Shown here one piece after another: positions 31,602 through 41,012 of a DNA stretch of 49,887 nt. This DNA is from an uncultured Clostridium sp. (lineage in GTDB: Bacteria; Bacillota; Clostridia; TANB77; CAG-508). Each line of letters begins with the position of its first letter. Position 1 is the stretch's first letter. The notes beneath the pieces were generated by a model. The model saw nothing but the letters and a program-made list of their open reading frames with translations. It was not told the DNA's origin and made no database searches. The stretch covers positions 1 to 49,887 of the forward strand of contig CAOKHI010000010.1 in NCBI GenBank assembly GCA_948468275.1, in the 5' to 3' direction. The translations under genes were made by a program, and so were the position numbers.

Positions 31602-32483
31602 ATGGAAAAACAAATTAATGCTTTTTTAGAATTTATTAAAGAAGATAAAAAATTATCAGACAATACTTTACAATCATACAAAAGGGATATAGTGCAATAT
31701 AGAAATTATGTTAATGAAAATAAATTAAATTATTTAAAAGTAACAGATGAAGAGATGAAAAACTATTTAGATTATTTAGCACAAATAGGAAAAAAATCAT
31801 CAACAATATCAAGAAATCTAGCATCAACAAGGTCATTTTATCAATTTTTATTACGTAATAAAAAAGTAAAAAAAGATCCAACTGAAAAATTAAAATCACC
31901 AAAAGTAGAAAAGAAAATACCAAGCATATTATCTTCTCAAGAAATAGAATTATTATTACAACAACCAAAAGACATAGATTTAAAAGGAATTAGAGATAAA
32001 GCAATGTTAGAATTTGCATATGCAACAGGTATGAGAGTTTCAGAAATAATAGGATTAAGTATAGAAGATTTAAACTTAAAAGAAGGATTTGTTACATGTA
32101 GGACAGGTGGAAGACAAAGAAATATACCATTAGGAGCACTTTCACTAAAAGCATTAAAAGAATATATAGAAAATTCTAGGCCAATTTTAATAAAAAATGA
32201 AAATGAAAAAGCAGTATTTGTAAACACAAACGGTAAAAGATTAACACGTCAAGGATTTTGGAAAATAGTTAAATTTTATAAAGAACAAGCACATATAACA
32301 AAAGATATAACCCCACATGTATTAAGACATTCATTTGCAACACATCTTTTACAAAATGGAGCAGACTTAAAATCAATTCAAACAATGCTTGGACATTCAG
32401 ATATATCTTCAACACAAATATATATGCAATTCCAAGATGAAAGTATAAAAAATATATATAAGCATGCACATCCAAGAGCATAA
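31602..32483 (+). CDS. xerD: Tyrosine recombinase XerD
   Basis: ATG 31602 follows GGGGAG; an earlier ATG (31581) lacks a site. The 293-residue protein has the SAM-like core-binding domain (SDNTLQSYKRDI) and a catalytic domain with Arg in ATGMRVSE, HVLRHSFATHL and GHSDISSTQIY, where the tyrosine nucleophile lies. It resolves chromosome dimers at dif with XerC. The place beside spoIIM matches B. subtilis xerD (ripX). A clean terminator follows. Confidence 0.93.
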   Translation: MEKQINAFLEFIKEDKKLSDNTLQSYKRDIVQYRNYVNENKLNYLKVTDEEMKNYLDYLAQIGKKSSTISRNLASTRSFYQFLLRNKKVKKDPTEKLKSPKVEKKIPSILSSQEIELLLQQPKDIDLKGIRDKAMLEFAYATGMRVSEIIGLSIEDLNLKEGFVTCRTGGRQRNIPLGALSLKALKEYIENSRPILIKNENEKAVFVNTNGKRLTRQGFWKIVKFYKEQAHITKDITPHVLRHSFATHLLQNGADLKSIQTMLGHSDISSTQIYMQFQDESIKNIYKHAHPRA

Positions 32484-32488
32484 AATAA

Positions 32489-32521
32489 TAAACATCTTAA
32501 ATTGTAATTTAAGATGTTTTT
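32489..32521 (+). terminator. xerD terminator
   Basis: AAACATCTTAAAT / ATTTAAGATGTTT with a short loop and T-run. Confidence 0.85.
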
Positions 32522-32608
32522 ATTAATAAAGAATACTACATGTATATCTAGATTATTATAATCTTAAATATTATCCTTTATTAAAAAATATAAAAAAAGG
32601 AGTAGACT

Positions 32609-33349
32609 ATGTATAAATTTTTTGTAGGTGAACAACAAATAAATAATGATAGAATAACAATAATAGAAGATGTAAATCATATAAAAAATGTATTAAGATT
32701 AAATATTGAAGATAAAATACAAATTTGCAATATACATAATGGGGTAAATTATGTATGTAAAATTATAGAATTAAATAATAAAAATATAATATGTGATATT
32801 TTAGAGAAACTAGATGGCAATAATGAATCTTCTATATATATTCATATATTTCAAGGTATGCCTAAAGCAGAAAAATTAGAGCAAGTTATACAAAAAGCTA
32901 CAGAAATTGGTGTTTGTGAAATTACCCCTATACAGATGAATAGATGTGTAGTAAAAATAGACGAAAAGACTGAAGAAAAAAAGATGCAAAGATGGAGGAA
33001 AATAGCAGAAGTTGCAGCAAAACAAAGTAAAAGAGATAGGATAACCAAAATAAATAATATAATAAATATAAAAAATATATATGAAAAATTAAAAAATTAT
33101 GATATAGTAATAGTTGCATATGAAAATGAAAAAAATATTACATTAAAACATGTGCTTAGTAAAATTAATAGAAAACCTAATATGAAAATAGCAATTATAA
33201 TAGGACCAGAAGGAGGATTAGAAGAATATGAGGTTGAAGATTTAATAAATAATGGAGCAAAAGTAGTAACATTAGGAAGAACAATATTAAGAACAGAAAC
33301 AGCACCATTAGTAATTTCTAGTATAATTTTATATGAATTAGAAAACTAA
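32609..33349 (+). CDS. rsmE: 16S rRNA (uracil1498-N3)-methyltransferase RsmE
   Basis: The 246-residue SPOUT methyltransferase shows the knot signature IIGPEGGLEEYEVEDL and LGRTILRTETAP at the C-terminus, with a PUA-like N-terminal region. It methylates U1498 of 16S rRNA using S-adenosylmethionine. AAAGGAG precedes ATG. It heads a tight run rsmE-membrane protein-yicC-remA-rpoZ-kinase-tetR with gaps of 3-25 bases. Confidence 0.95.
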   Translation: MYKFFVGEQQINNDRITIIEDVNHIKNVLRLNIEDKIQICNIHNGVNYVCKIIELNNKNIICDILEKLDGNNESSIYIHIFQGMPKAEKLEQVIQKATEIGVCEITPIQMNRCVVKIDEKTEEKKMQRWRKIAEVAAKQSKRDRITKINNIINIKNIYEKLKNYDIVIVAYENEKNITLKHVLSKINRKPNMKIAIIIGPEGGLEEYEVEDLINNGAKVVTLGRTILRTETAPLVISSIILYELEN

Positions 33350-33361
33350 AGGAGGATAAAG

Positions 33362-33871
33362 TTGAAAGAAAACCATAAAGAAGATATAAAAGAAAATATT
33401 AATATTTTAGAACAGCAAATAAATAATAAAAAAGAGACACAACAAATTCTAACAAAGGAAATAAATAAGAAATTATTTGAAAATATAATAATTGCAATTA
33501 TAGCTATGATATATTTTTATTTAATAAATTTAGGGTCATCAAATATTGAAACAAATGTATTTATTGTTGATTTAAAAGTTTTTAGTGTAGCATTAATAAT
33601 ATTTACAATTATATTATTTGAGTATAGTTATAAAAAAGATGATGGAAACATATGTATACATGGACTAGAAGTTCTAGTACTTTCTATAATAACATTATTT
33701 TTTGTATATGGATATATACTATATTTCGATCAATTTAATATAATGGTAGCAACAACAGCATTTGTATTTGCAATATATTATTTAGTAAAGTGCATAATTT
33801 TATATGTTAAAATGCGAAAAAATTATTTAAAGAATTTAAATGATATTAATGAAATAATAAAAAAGAAATAG
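33362..33871 (+). CDS. Conserved membrane protein with coiled coil
   Basis: The 169-residue protein starts at TTG 33362 behind GGAGGA. The first 45 residues form a charged coiled coil (INILEQQINNKKETQQILTK). Four hydrophobic segments follow, and a short charged tail. No family recognised. Tightly packed between rsmE and yicC. Confidence 0.6.
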   Translation: MKENHKEDIKENINILEQQINNKKETQQILTKEINKKLFENIIIAIIAMIYFYLINLGSSNIETNVFIVDLKVFSVALIIFTIILFEYSYKKDDGNICIHGLEVLVLSIITLFFVYGYILYFDQFNIMVATTAFVFAIYYLVKCIILYVKMRKNYLKNLNDINEIIKKK

Positions 33872-33879
33872 GTGATAAA

Positions 33880-34755
33880 ATGATAAAGAGCATGACAGGC
33901 TTTGGAAGAAATAGTTTAGAAAAAGAAGGCAGAACATATTCAGTAGAAATAAAATCAGTAAATCATAAATATAATGATATTAGTGTTAAAATTCCAAAAA
34001 GTATAAGTTATTTAGAAGAAAAAGTAAAAAAAGAAATTACAGCAAATATATCAAGAGGAAAAATAGATGTATTGATAACTTTTGACAATAATAGTACTAA
34101 AGGTAAAAATATAAAAATAAATAAAGACTTAGCAAATATGTATATACAAGAATTAAAAAAACTTGCACAACAAAATAATATAAATAGTAGTATAGAAGTT
34201 ACAGAAATATCTAAATTTCCAGATGTATTAGTATTAGAAAATATAGATGATGAAGAAACAGTATGGAAAGAACTTTCTGAATGTTTAAATTATGCTATTA
34301 ATAATTTTATAGAGATGAGAAAAGTAGAAGGACAAAAAATTTCAGAAGATTTAGATAAAAAAATAAATGAAGTTTCATTAAAAGTTCAAGAAATTTCTAA
34401 ATTTTCTACTAGACTTGTGGACGATTATATAGTAAAATTAGAAACACGTATAAAAGAAATATTAAAAACAGATATAATAGATAAGGATAGATTAGCTCAA
34501 GAAATTGTAATATATGCAGATAAGTGTTCAGTAGAAGAAGAAATAATTAGACTTAACAGTCACATTTGCCAATTTAACGATTTAATTAAAGAAGATATAC
34601 CAGTAGGTAAGAAGTTAGACTTTTTAATGCAAGAAATGAATAGAGAAATAAACACAATAGGTTCAAAAACAAATAGTCTAGAAATTACAAATTTAGTAAT
34701 AGATATAAAAACAAAACTAGAAGATATACGTGAACAAGTTCAGAATTTAGAATAA
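33880..34755 (+). CDS. YicC family endoribonuclease
   Basis: The 291-residue protein begins [10 protein letters not shown] and contains [20 protein letters not shown] near the start and [20 protein letters not shown] near the end, the two hallmarks of YicC/YloC. Members were described as RNases. It heads the conserved order yicC-remA-(gmk)-rpoZ. No missing part seen. Confidence 0.94.
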   Translation: MIKSMTGFGRNSLEKEGRTYSVEIKSVNHKYNDISVKIPKSISYLEEKVKKEITANISRGKIDVLITFDNNSTKGKNIKINKDLANMYIQELKKLAQQNNINSSIEVTEISKFPDVLVLENIDDEETVWKELSECLNYAINNFIEMRKVEGQKISEDLDKKINEVSLKVQEISKFSTRLVDDYIVKLETRIKEILKTDIIDKDRLAQEIVIYADKCSVEEEIIRLNSHICQFNDLIKEDIPVGKKLDFLMQEMNREINTIGSKTNSLEITNLVIDIKTKLEDIREQVQNLE

Positions 34756-34777
34756 TAATTATGAAAGGAAGGCTAGT

Positions 34778-35029
34778 ATGCAGTTAATTAATATTGGATT
34801 TGGCAATATAGTATCAGCAAATAGAATAATAGCAATAGTAAGTCCAGAATCTGCACCAATAAAAAGAATAGTTCAAGATGCAAAAGACACAAAAATGGCA
34901 GTAGATGCAACATATGGTAGGCGAACAAGAGCAGTAGTTATAATGGATTCAGGACATATAATATTGTCTGCTATTCAACCAGAAACAGTAGCAGGTAGAT
35001 TAGAAAAAGAAGAAAATATAGAAGAATAA
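34778..35029 (+). CDS. remA: Extracellular matrix regulator RemA (DUF370)
   Basis: The 83-residue protein ([50 protein letters not shown]) is a clear RemA. In B. subtilis it is a DNA-binding activator of matrix genes, forming octameric rings. AAAGGAAGG precedes ATG. In most relatives gmk follows; here rpoZ follows directly. Confidence 0.94.
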   Translation: MQLINIGFGNIVSANRIIAIVSPESAPIKRIVQDAKDTKMAVDATYGRRTRAVVIMDSGHIILSAIQPETVAGRLEKEENIEE

Positions 35030-35047
35030 AAGGAGAGTGTATTTAAA

Positions 35048-35236
35048 ATGATGGTAGAACCAACAGTAACAGAATTACTAAAGAAAGTAGATAATAGATT
35101 TAAGTTAGTAGTAGCAACTTCAAAAAGAGCTAGACAGTTATCTACAGGAAGTAAAGCATTAACAGATAAAGAAGAAGCATCTACAGTAACTCTTGCAGCA
35201 GATGAAATTGCTGAAGAAAAGGTGACAATATGCTAA
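35048..35236 (+). CDS. rpoZ: RNA polymerase omega subunit
   Basis: The 62-residue protein matches the omega core: LLKKVDNRFKLVVATSKRAR and QLSTGSKALTDKEEASTVTL. It assists folding of the beta' subunit. The start may be either of two adjacent ATG codons (35048 or 35051); AAAGGAGAG lies upstream. Its end overlaps the next gene by seven bases. Confidence 0.92.
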   Translation: MMVEPTVTELLKKVDNRFKLVVATSKRARQLSTGSKALTDKEEASTVTLAADEIAEEKVTIC

Positions 35237-35796
35237 ATAATAAAAAAAATATTATAACAATTACAGGGGATCATGCAAGTGGACAAGGTACTTTATCTAA
35301 TAATCTAAAAGAAAAATTAGGTTATGAAATATATAGAAATGGTCAATATGTAAGAAAACTTGCATCTGAAAAAGGAATGTCTATATCAGATTTTCAAATT
35401 TATTTAAATGAACATCCAGATTTGGATAGACAAATTGAAAATAGTGCTAAAGAATATGCAAGTAAAACAAATAATTTAATAGTAGATGCAAAATTAGGTT
35501 GGTATGCAATTCCAGAATCTTTTAAGGTGTATTTAAAAGTAGATATAGATGTTGCAGTAAAAAGAGCATATGAAGACAATGAAAGAAAAGACAGTGAAGC
35601 ATATTCAAGTTTAGAAGAAGCACATAAGAAAATAATTTATAGGCATCAAGAAGAAACAAAGAGATGGATAGAAGAATATGGTGTAAATAGGGATGATATG
35701 ACAAATTATGATTTAGTATTAGATACAACAAAATTATCTCCTAATGAAGTTTGTGATATTGTTTTAGAAAAATATAAAGAGTGGTTAGAAAAATAA
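35230..35796 (+). CDS. Cytidylate kinase-like protein
   Basis: The 188-residue P-loop-type kinase reads IITITGDHASGQGTLSNNL at the position of the Walker A. SFKVYLKVDIDVAVKRAYED, and a lid-like region rich in Arg/Lys and Asp/Glu, are close to (d)CMP kinase-like proteins (AAA_33/Cytidylate_kin2 group). The Walker lysine position reads Q (GDHASGQGT), so the loop is atypical, as in that group. It occupies the place where gmk usually lies (between remA and rpoZ or just after). Binding site AAAAGGTG lies inside rpoZ. Confidence 0.75.
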   Translation: MLNNKKNIITITGDHASGQGTLSNNLKEKLGYEIYRNGQYVRKLASEKGMSISDFQIYLNEHPDLDRQIENSAKEYASKTNNLIVDAKLGWYAIPESFKVYLKVDIDVAVKRAYEDNERKDSEAYSSLEEAHKKIIYRHQEETKRWIEEYGVNRDDMTNYDLVLDTTKLSPNEVCDIVLEKYKEWLEK

Positions 35797-35817
35797 ATAT
35801 ATTTGGTAGGTGAATAT

Positions 35818-36387
35818 ATGAATAAAACTAAGAGAAAAATATTTGAAACATCTATGCAATTATTTGCAAGAAAAGGATATGATGCAACAAGTATAGAAGA
35901 AATAACTGCAACAGTGGGAGTAGCAAAGGGTACATTATATTATCATTTTTCTAGTAAAGAAGAAATATTCAATTTTCTTGTTGAAGAAGGAATGAAACTA
36001 TTAAAAAATAGTATAGATATAAAAACATCAAAATTAGATAATACAATAGAAAAATTAAGAGCAGTAATTTTAATACAAATAAAAATAATATCAAAATATG
36101 AAGATTTTATGACCATTGTACTTAGTCAAATCTGGGGACATGAACAAAGAAATATAATGTGTAAAGATAAAGTTATAGAATATGTAAAAACAATACAACA
36201 AATTATTGAAGAAGGAATAAAGAAAGGGGAAATTCCAAATGGGGATGCAGAAATATTAGCATCTGGAATTTTTGGATTAACCTGTTCAAGCCTGATATAT
36301 AAGCTAAAAACAAACAAAGAAATAGATACAGCAAAACTTTATAAACAGTTTGATAATTATTTATTAAGACATTTATTAAAAAAATAA
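35818..36387 (+). CDS. TetR family transcriptional regulator
   Basis: The 189-residue protein has the TetR HTH: IFETSMQLFARKGYDATSIE, VGVAKGTLYYHFSSKEEIF. The helical C-terminal domain has no recognisable ligand. ATG 35818 is preceded by GGTAGGTG. A perfect palindrome ATTACAATTGTAAT lies within the promoter just downstream (36420-36433), suggesting that it represses the gene at 36555. Confidence 0.9.
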   Translation: MNKTKRKIFETSMQLFARKGYDATSIEEITATVGVAKGTLYYHFSSKEEIFNFLVEEGMKLLKNSIDIKTSKLDNTIEKLRAVILIQIKIISKYEDFMTIVLSQIWGHEQRNIMCKDKVIEYVKTIQQIIEEGIKKGEIPNGDAEILASGIFGLTCSSLIYKLKTNKEIDTAKLYKQFDNYLLRHLLKK

Positions 36388-36408
36388 ATAAAAATTTGTA
36401 AAAAATTG

Positions 36409-36438
36409 TTGACTTTTATATTACAATTGTAATAAAAT
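36409..36438 (+). promoter_or_regulatory. Promoter with perfect palindromic operator
   Basis: TTGACT (36409-36414) and TAAAAT (36433-36438) with an 18-base spacer. The spacer holds ATTACAATTGTAAT, a 14-base perfect palindrome (36420-36433). Placed between -35 and -10, it would be a repressor site, most likely for the TetR gene next door. Confidence 0.6.
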
Positions 36439-36554
36439 TGTAACGAAATAAAAATATAAAATTTAAAAAATTCTATTGTAGTTTTTTAAAATAAGTTGTA
36501 TAATTTTATTGTAATATAAAAGAATAAACGTAGGACAAGGGAGGGAACTTTACA

Positions 36555-37436
36555 ATGTCTAAAACTGGCATAGTAAATGTGAGAATGGTAATCACAGAAG
36601 AAAAGATTTTATCAAACATAGATAAAATACAGAAATTAATTAATCCAAATAGCAAAAAACAAATAGTTCAATTAGAAGAAGATTCGTACTTCAAAGATTT
36701 AATTGAATCTGTTAAAACATATTTACTTGAATATCCAAAAAAGAAGAATTTTCCAAAATCAGTTTATAAAGCTGCATATGGACTAGTAGAGTATGCCACA
36801 AACCAGTTTGAAGAAAATACAAAACGTATAGAAGATTTAATCAGACAAAGAGAAAAGAATATAATTCTTGCTGGTAATTTAAAAGATTTATTAGATGTAG
36901 TTCAATCAAGAGATGAAGAATGGAAAAATAAAGTAAAAGAAGCAGAAGGAAAATTTGGAGAAGACATAATAGATACATTAGGTGTAATAGGTAGATGCAA
37001 AAGTGAGAAATCAACAAATTATCAAGATGCTGTTAAATTAATAAATGCCAGAATAAGTAATTTAGAATCTAATTTGCATATTGAAATAGATATGGAAAGA
37101 ATAGAAGATAAATCTAAAGCTTTAAGTTATATTGGAATAGAAGTTGCAGATGCATTAAAAGTAATTCCAACACCAGTAGATTATAATGAAGAAAATGTTA
37201 CACAAGAAGTAACAGAAGTTCAAACAGTAGCAACAGAAACAGTAAATACAATAGCAGAGCAAGAACAGAACTTAGAGCAAGAAGCATATATGGATGAAAC
37301 AAGAGTAGATGTAAAACCTACATTATGGCAAAAAATTAAAAATAGCAAGATAGGTAAAGCTGTAAGCTACATATTCAAGATAAAGATAGTTCTAGATGCG
37401 CCAGCACTTCCAGAAGGAAGAGGAGAACACCTATAA
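36555..37436 (+). CDS. Hypothetical protein (possible target of TetR regulator)
   Basis: A 293-residue soluble protein with GGGAGGG before ATG. The first 190 residues are helical and charged (KIQKLINPNSKKQIVQLEED, YKAAYGLVEYATNQFEEN). A Glu/Thr/Val-rich spacer (residues 205-250) leads to a basic end with a hydrophobic patch (SKIGKAVSYIFKIKIVLDAP). No family recognised. The palindrome-bearing promoter 117 bases upstream points to control by the neighbouring TetR. Confidence 0.6.
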   Translation: MSKTGIVNVRMVITEEKILSNIDKIQKLINPNSKKQIVQLEEDSYFKDLIESVKTYLLEYPKKKNFPKSVYKAAYGLVEYATNQFEENTKRIEDLIRQREKNIILAGNLKDLLDVVQSRDEEWKNKVKEAEGKFGEDIIDTLGVIGRCKSEKSTNYQDAVKLINARISNLESNLHIEIDMERIEDKSKALSYIGIEVADALKVIPTPVDYNEENVTQEVTEVQTVATETVNTIAEQEQNLEQEAYMDETRVDVKPTLWQKIKNSKIGKAVSYIFKIKIVLDAPALPEGRGEHL

Positions 37437-37484
37437 TAGCAAATGTGTTTTATTAATGATTGTAAAAATTGTAAAATAAGATAT

Positions 37485-37518
37485 AAAAAGAAGAAATATA
37501 AAAATATTTCTTCTTTTT
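37485..37518 (+). terminator. Terminator upstream of thyX
   Basis: AAAAAGAAGAAATAT / ATATTTCTTCTTTTT, perfect 15-base stem with a four-base loop. Confidence 0.85.
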
Positions 37519-37574
37519 ATTGAAAAAAAATATATAATTTGATATATTAATAAAAAATAATAGGAGGAAAAAAT

Positions 37575-38240
37575 ATGAAAATAGTAGAACCATGGGTAAA
37601 AGTAGAAAAATTTGATGGAAAACAAATTATGAAGAAAATAGAAAGAGCATGTAGAACATGTTATCGTTCAGAGGATAAAATATCAGATGAAAGTTATAAA
37701 AATTTACTAAAAAATTGTATAAATAGAGGACATGAATCAGTATTAGAGCATGAAAAAATTACAGTAAGAATATATTGTGATATAGGTTCATATAAAGATT
37801 TAACAAGACATCGTTTTGCAAGCTTTTCAGTAGAATCTACAAGATATTGTAGTTATGATAAAGATAAATATGGAAATGAGGTATCTTTTATAAATCCAGT
37901 ATATATAGAAGATAGTAATATATATGAAATATGGAAAAATGCCATGCAAGAACTTGAAAATAGTTATATAAAAATGAAAGAGTTAGGTGCCTCAACAGAT
38001 ATGTGTAGAAATATATTGCCACATTCAACAGCAGCAGAATATACAATGACAGCAAATATAAGAGAGTGGAAACATATATTTAGTTTAAGAGCTACTAATC
38101 ATGTTCATCCAAGTATTAGACAAATTATGATACCTTTATTAAAATATTTTAAAGAGCAGATGCCAGAGATTTTTGAAGAAATATCTTATGATGAAGATTT
38201 TAATCCAGATTATTATGCTAAATTATATGTAGAAGAGTAA
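37575..38240 (+). CDS. thyX: Flavin-dependent thymidylate synthase ThyX
   Basis: The 221-residue protein contains the ThyX signature RHRFASFSVESTR (about residues 77-89) plus ESVLEHEKITV and SLRATNHVHPSIRQ. It makes dTMP from dUMP with methylenetetrahydrofolate, FAD and NADPH. AGGAGG precedes ATG. It stands alone between two strong terminators. Confidence 0.95.
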   Translation: MKIVEPWVKVEKFDGKQIMKKIERACRTCYRSEDKISDESYKNLLKNCINRGHESVLEHEKITVRIYCDIGSYKDLTRHRFASFSVESTRYCSYDKDKYGNEVSFINPVYIEDSNIYEIWKNAMQELENSYIKMKELGASTDMCRNILPHSTAAEYTMTANIREWKHIFSLRATNHVHPSIRQIMIPLLKYFKEQMPEIFEEISYDEDFNPDYYAKLYVEE

Positions 38241-38337
38241 ATAAATAGTGGTTTAATTATTATATGTTAGTGTACAATATTTTTAAATATATTAATTAAA
38301 ATGAGAAAAAATAAAAACAGTATAGATTATAAAATGT

Positions 38338-38386
38338 AACCTATAAAGAGGACTGTAAAAAAAGACAGTCTCCTTTATAGGTTTTT
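38338..38386 (+). terminator. thyX-region terminator
   Basis: AACCTATAAAGAGGACTGT pairs with ACAGTCTCCTTTATAGG (one bulge), then TTTTT. It lies 98 bases after thyX with no gene between. Confidence 0.88.
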
Positions 38387-38504
38387 ATTATGGTATAATT
38401 CTAAAACTATAATATTTATGTTATTTATTTATAATTTGTTATTCTTTGTGTAATAAAATAAAATATATATAATATAATTAAGATTATAGAAATAAGGTGA
38501 TAAT

Positions 38505-39404
38505 ATTAGGGTATTATATATAAAGGAATTAAATAGTTGGAAAGAAATAATTTTTAATAAAGATTTACCTATATGGATTCAATATATAATTTTTTTAGTA
38601 AAAAAGATATTTTTTGTGTTAAGTATTAATTCAGATGGAATTTGCATTTTGCCTTGTTCAAAAGTTAATAATAAGTTTGTAAGTAAAATTATAGTAAAAC
38701 TAATTAAAAAGACTTCTACAACTATAGCTTTATCTGAAAATTTACAAAGTAATAAAAATTTAATTAAATTAATACAATCTAATAATATAAAAATTCTTGA
38801 TGGTAAAATGTTATTTTATTATATTTTACTTGATTGTTTAAAATATATTAGTAAAAATATGAACGCAGAGGTTGAAAAACAAGAAATATCAATACTTTTG
38901 AAAAATAACAATGAATTTTATTCAAAAGTTATAATTTATTTAGCAAAGAAAGTAAAAAGAATAAATATTGTTACAACAAATATAAATAGTTTTAAAAGAC
39001 TTGAGAATTATTTACAAGATGAATTAGGAATATCTATGACAATAACTAACAATAAAAGGAAAAGTCTTTTAAAATCAAAAATAGTAATGAATTTGGACTT
39101 TGATGAAGAATTGATAAATTGTTTTAGTATAAATAGTAATGCAATAATTATAAATCCAAAAGAAAAAATAAATATAAAATCAAAAAGTTTTACAGGAATA
39201 AATATTTGTGGGTATGATATTACATATAAAAATCAAAATAATAAATATAAAAATTTCAATAGAAATATAATTTATGAAAGTTTAATTTATGACATAAATA
39301 GTTATGAAGCTATTAGAAAAAGGATAGAGCAAGATGATATAAAAATTGTAAATTTAATTGGACAAAATGGAATAATAGACACAAAAGAATATTTAAGGAT
39401 TTAG
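38505..39404 (+). CDS. Conserved hypothetical protein upstream of greA, probable ATT start
   Basis: The first standard start in the frame is GTG 38616, but it has no binding site. The frame is open upstream to ATT 38505, which is preceded by AAGGTGA (38494-38500) and would give MRVLYIKELNSWKEIIFN and about 299 residues. The C-terminal half looks like a Rossmann-type fold (RINIVTTNINSFKRLENYLQ, KSKIVMNLDFDEEL, NAIIINPKE). No known family. It precedes greA but a promoter lies between. Confidence 0.6.
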   Translation: MRVLYIKELNSWKEIIFNKDLPIWIQYIIFLVKKIFFVLSINSDGICILPCSKVNNKFVSKIIVKLIKKTSTTIALSENLQSNKNLIKLIQSNNIKILDGKMLFYYILLDCLKYISKNMNAEVEKQEISILLKNNNEFYSKVIIYLAKKVKRINIVTTNINSFKRLENYLQDELGISMTITNNKRKSLLKSKIVMNLDFDEELINCFSINSNAIIINPKEKINIKSKSFTGINICGYDITYKNQNNKYKNFNRNIIYESLIYDINSYEAIRKRIEQDDIKIVNLIGQNGIIDTKEYLRI

Positions 39405-39423
39405 AAAAAATCTTAAAATGTAC

Positions 39424-39452
39424 TTGACAAAACAATATAATTATCTTAATAT
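39424..39452 (+). promoter_or_regulatory. greA promoter
   Basis: TTGACA (39424-39429), 17-base spacer, TAATAT (39447-39452), 55 bases ahead of the greA start. Confidence 0.75.
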
Positions 39453-39507
39453 AGTGTAGATATTAACAAACAATATTTTAGGTTATTCTAAAGGAGGAGA
39501 CCATTAA

Positions 39508-39984
39508 ATGGAAGAAAAAGAAGTATTATTAACACAAGAAGGATATGACAAGCTAGAAAAGGAATTAGATTATTTAAGAACTGAAAAAAGAGCAGAAATA
39601 GCAGAACGTATAAAAATTGCTCTTGGATTTGGAGATTTATCAGAAAATTCTGAATATGATGAAGCTAAAAATGCACAGGCTGCAAATGAAATAAAAATTG
39701 CAGGACTAGAACAAAAATTGAGATATGCTAAAATAATTGATGAATCAGAAATAGATACAAAAACAGTTCAAGTAGGAAATACAGTTAAAATTAAAGATTT
39801 AGAATATGATGAAGAATGCGAATATACAATAGTTGGATCAACAGAAGTTGATTTATCACAAAATAAAATATCAAATGAATCTCCAATTGGAGCTGCACTA
39901 CTAGGTACTAAAAAAGGTCAAGAAATTGAAGTAAAAATACCAGCAGGAATTGCAAAATATAAGGTATTATCTATAAAAAAGTAG
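39508..39984 (+). CDS. greA: Transcription elongation factor GreA
   Basis: The 158-residue protein has the GreA coiled coil ([36 protein letters not shown] with the acidic tip) and the FKBP-like C-terminal domain ([17 protein letters not shown]). It rescues backtracked RNA polymerase by stimulating transcript cleavage. AAAGGAGGAG precedes ATG. A hairpin at about 40070-40094 follows. Confidence 0.96.
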   Translation: MEEKEVLLTQEGYDKLEKELDYLRTEKRAEIAERIKIALGFGDLSENSEYDEAKNAQAANEIKIAGLEQKLRYAKIIDESEIDTKTVQVGNTVKIKDLEYDEECEYTIVGSTEVDLSQNKISNESPIGAALLGTKKGQEIEVKIPAGIAKYKVLSIKK

Positions 39985-40232
39985 TTTGTTAAATATTATA
40001 TTTTATTTTTATAAATTAGTTTAGCTATATTATAAAATCTATAACTAAAATTATTACTCTAATATTACTTAAGCTCTCATTGAAAGAGGGCTTATTAAAT
40101 TTTATTTTGAAGTACAATTAAGCAACTATTCTTTTTCAATTATTTCAAATAAATCTAAAAATTTACAGTTTTTTTGTCTTATTTTTGTTAATACTAATAC
40201 AAAGATTTTTATTTGAATGGAGATTATCATAT

Positions 40233-40901
40233 ATGAAAAAGATAGTTTGTTATATTATTATATTTTCATTTTGTCTATTTTTAGTTGGGTGTTCAAGTAA
40301 TAATGACAATACTAATGAAAATAGTAATTCTGATTTTGAAACAAGTAGATTAAATACACAAATAAATGTAGAAAATAATACTGAACAAAATGGTACAAAC
40401 AATAATGTTGTAGAATTGGAAAAACATATACATGATACTGAGCCTGTAGAAGAAGAAATAGCATCATTTTCTACCAAGCTTGGTGGAAGAAATACTCCTA
40501 GAAGTCGTAATATTGGTGTTACAACGGGAATTTTAAATGAAACAATAGTTGAGCCTGATGCGACATTTTCTTTTTGTGGTACTGTTGGCAATCCAACAGC
40601 TGAAAATGGTTATGAAAAAGCAGATTCTTTTAATGCAGAGGGAGAAACAGTTAAAACTTATGGTGGAGGTAACTGCCAAGTAAGTAGTACTTTATATAAT
40701 GCTGTTCTTAAAGTTCCAGAATTAAAGGTAACTGAACGTCATGCACATGTTAAACCTGTTCACTATGTTGAAAAAGATAAGGATGCTACTGTAGCATATG
40801 GTAGTGTAGATTTTAAATTTAAAAATACAACTAAAAACAAAATAAAAATTTATGCTACATCTGATTTAAATAGTGTAAATATACGAATTGTAAAATTTTA
40901 G
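40233..40901 (+). CDS. VanW-like lipoprotein
   Basis: ATG 40233 has GGAG at 40219-40222; an earlier in-frame ATG lacks a site. Residues 1-20 are a lipoprotein signal ending in LVGC. A disordered Asn/Glu-rich linker leads to a VanW domain (FSTKLGGRNTPRSRNIGV, EPDATFSFCGTVGNPTAENG, TYGGGNCQVSSTLYNAVL). The domain is found in cell-wall and glycopeptide-resistance loci; its activity is not known. It should be anchored outside the membrane. A terminator follows. Confidence 0.88.
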   Translation: MKKIVCYIIIFSFCLFLVGCSSNNDNTNENSNSDFETSRLNTQINVENNTEQNGTNNNVVELEKHIHDTEPVEEEIASFSTKLGGRNTPRSRNIGVTTGILNETIVEPDATFSFCGTVGNPTAENGYEKADSFNAEGETVKTYGGGNCQVSSTLYNAVLKVPELKVTERHAHVKPVHYVEKDKDATVAYGSVDFKFKNTTKNKIKIYATSDLNSVNIRIVKF

Positions 40902-40907
40902 TATAAC

Positions 40908-40946
40908 AAATCATGGTTAATTTTAAATATGGCCATGATTTTTTGT
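40908..40946 (+). terminator. Terminator after VanW-like gene
   Basis: AAATCATGG / CCATGATTT and T-run at 40939-40944. Confidence 0.85.
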
Positions 40947-41012
40947 ATAAAACACTTGCAAAAAAAGTGTATATAGTATATATATAACATATATATTTGT
41001 GTGAGGTGAAAT

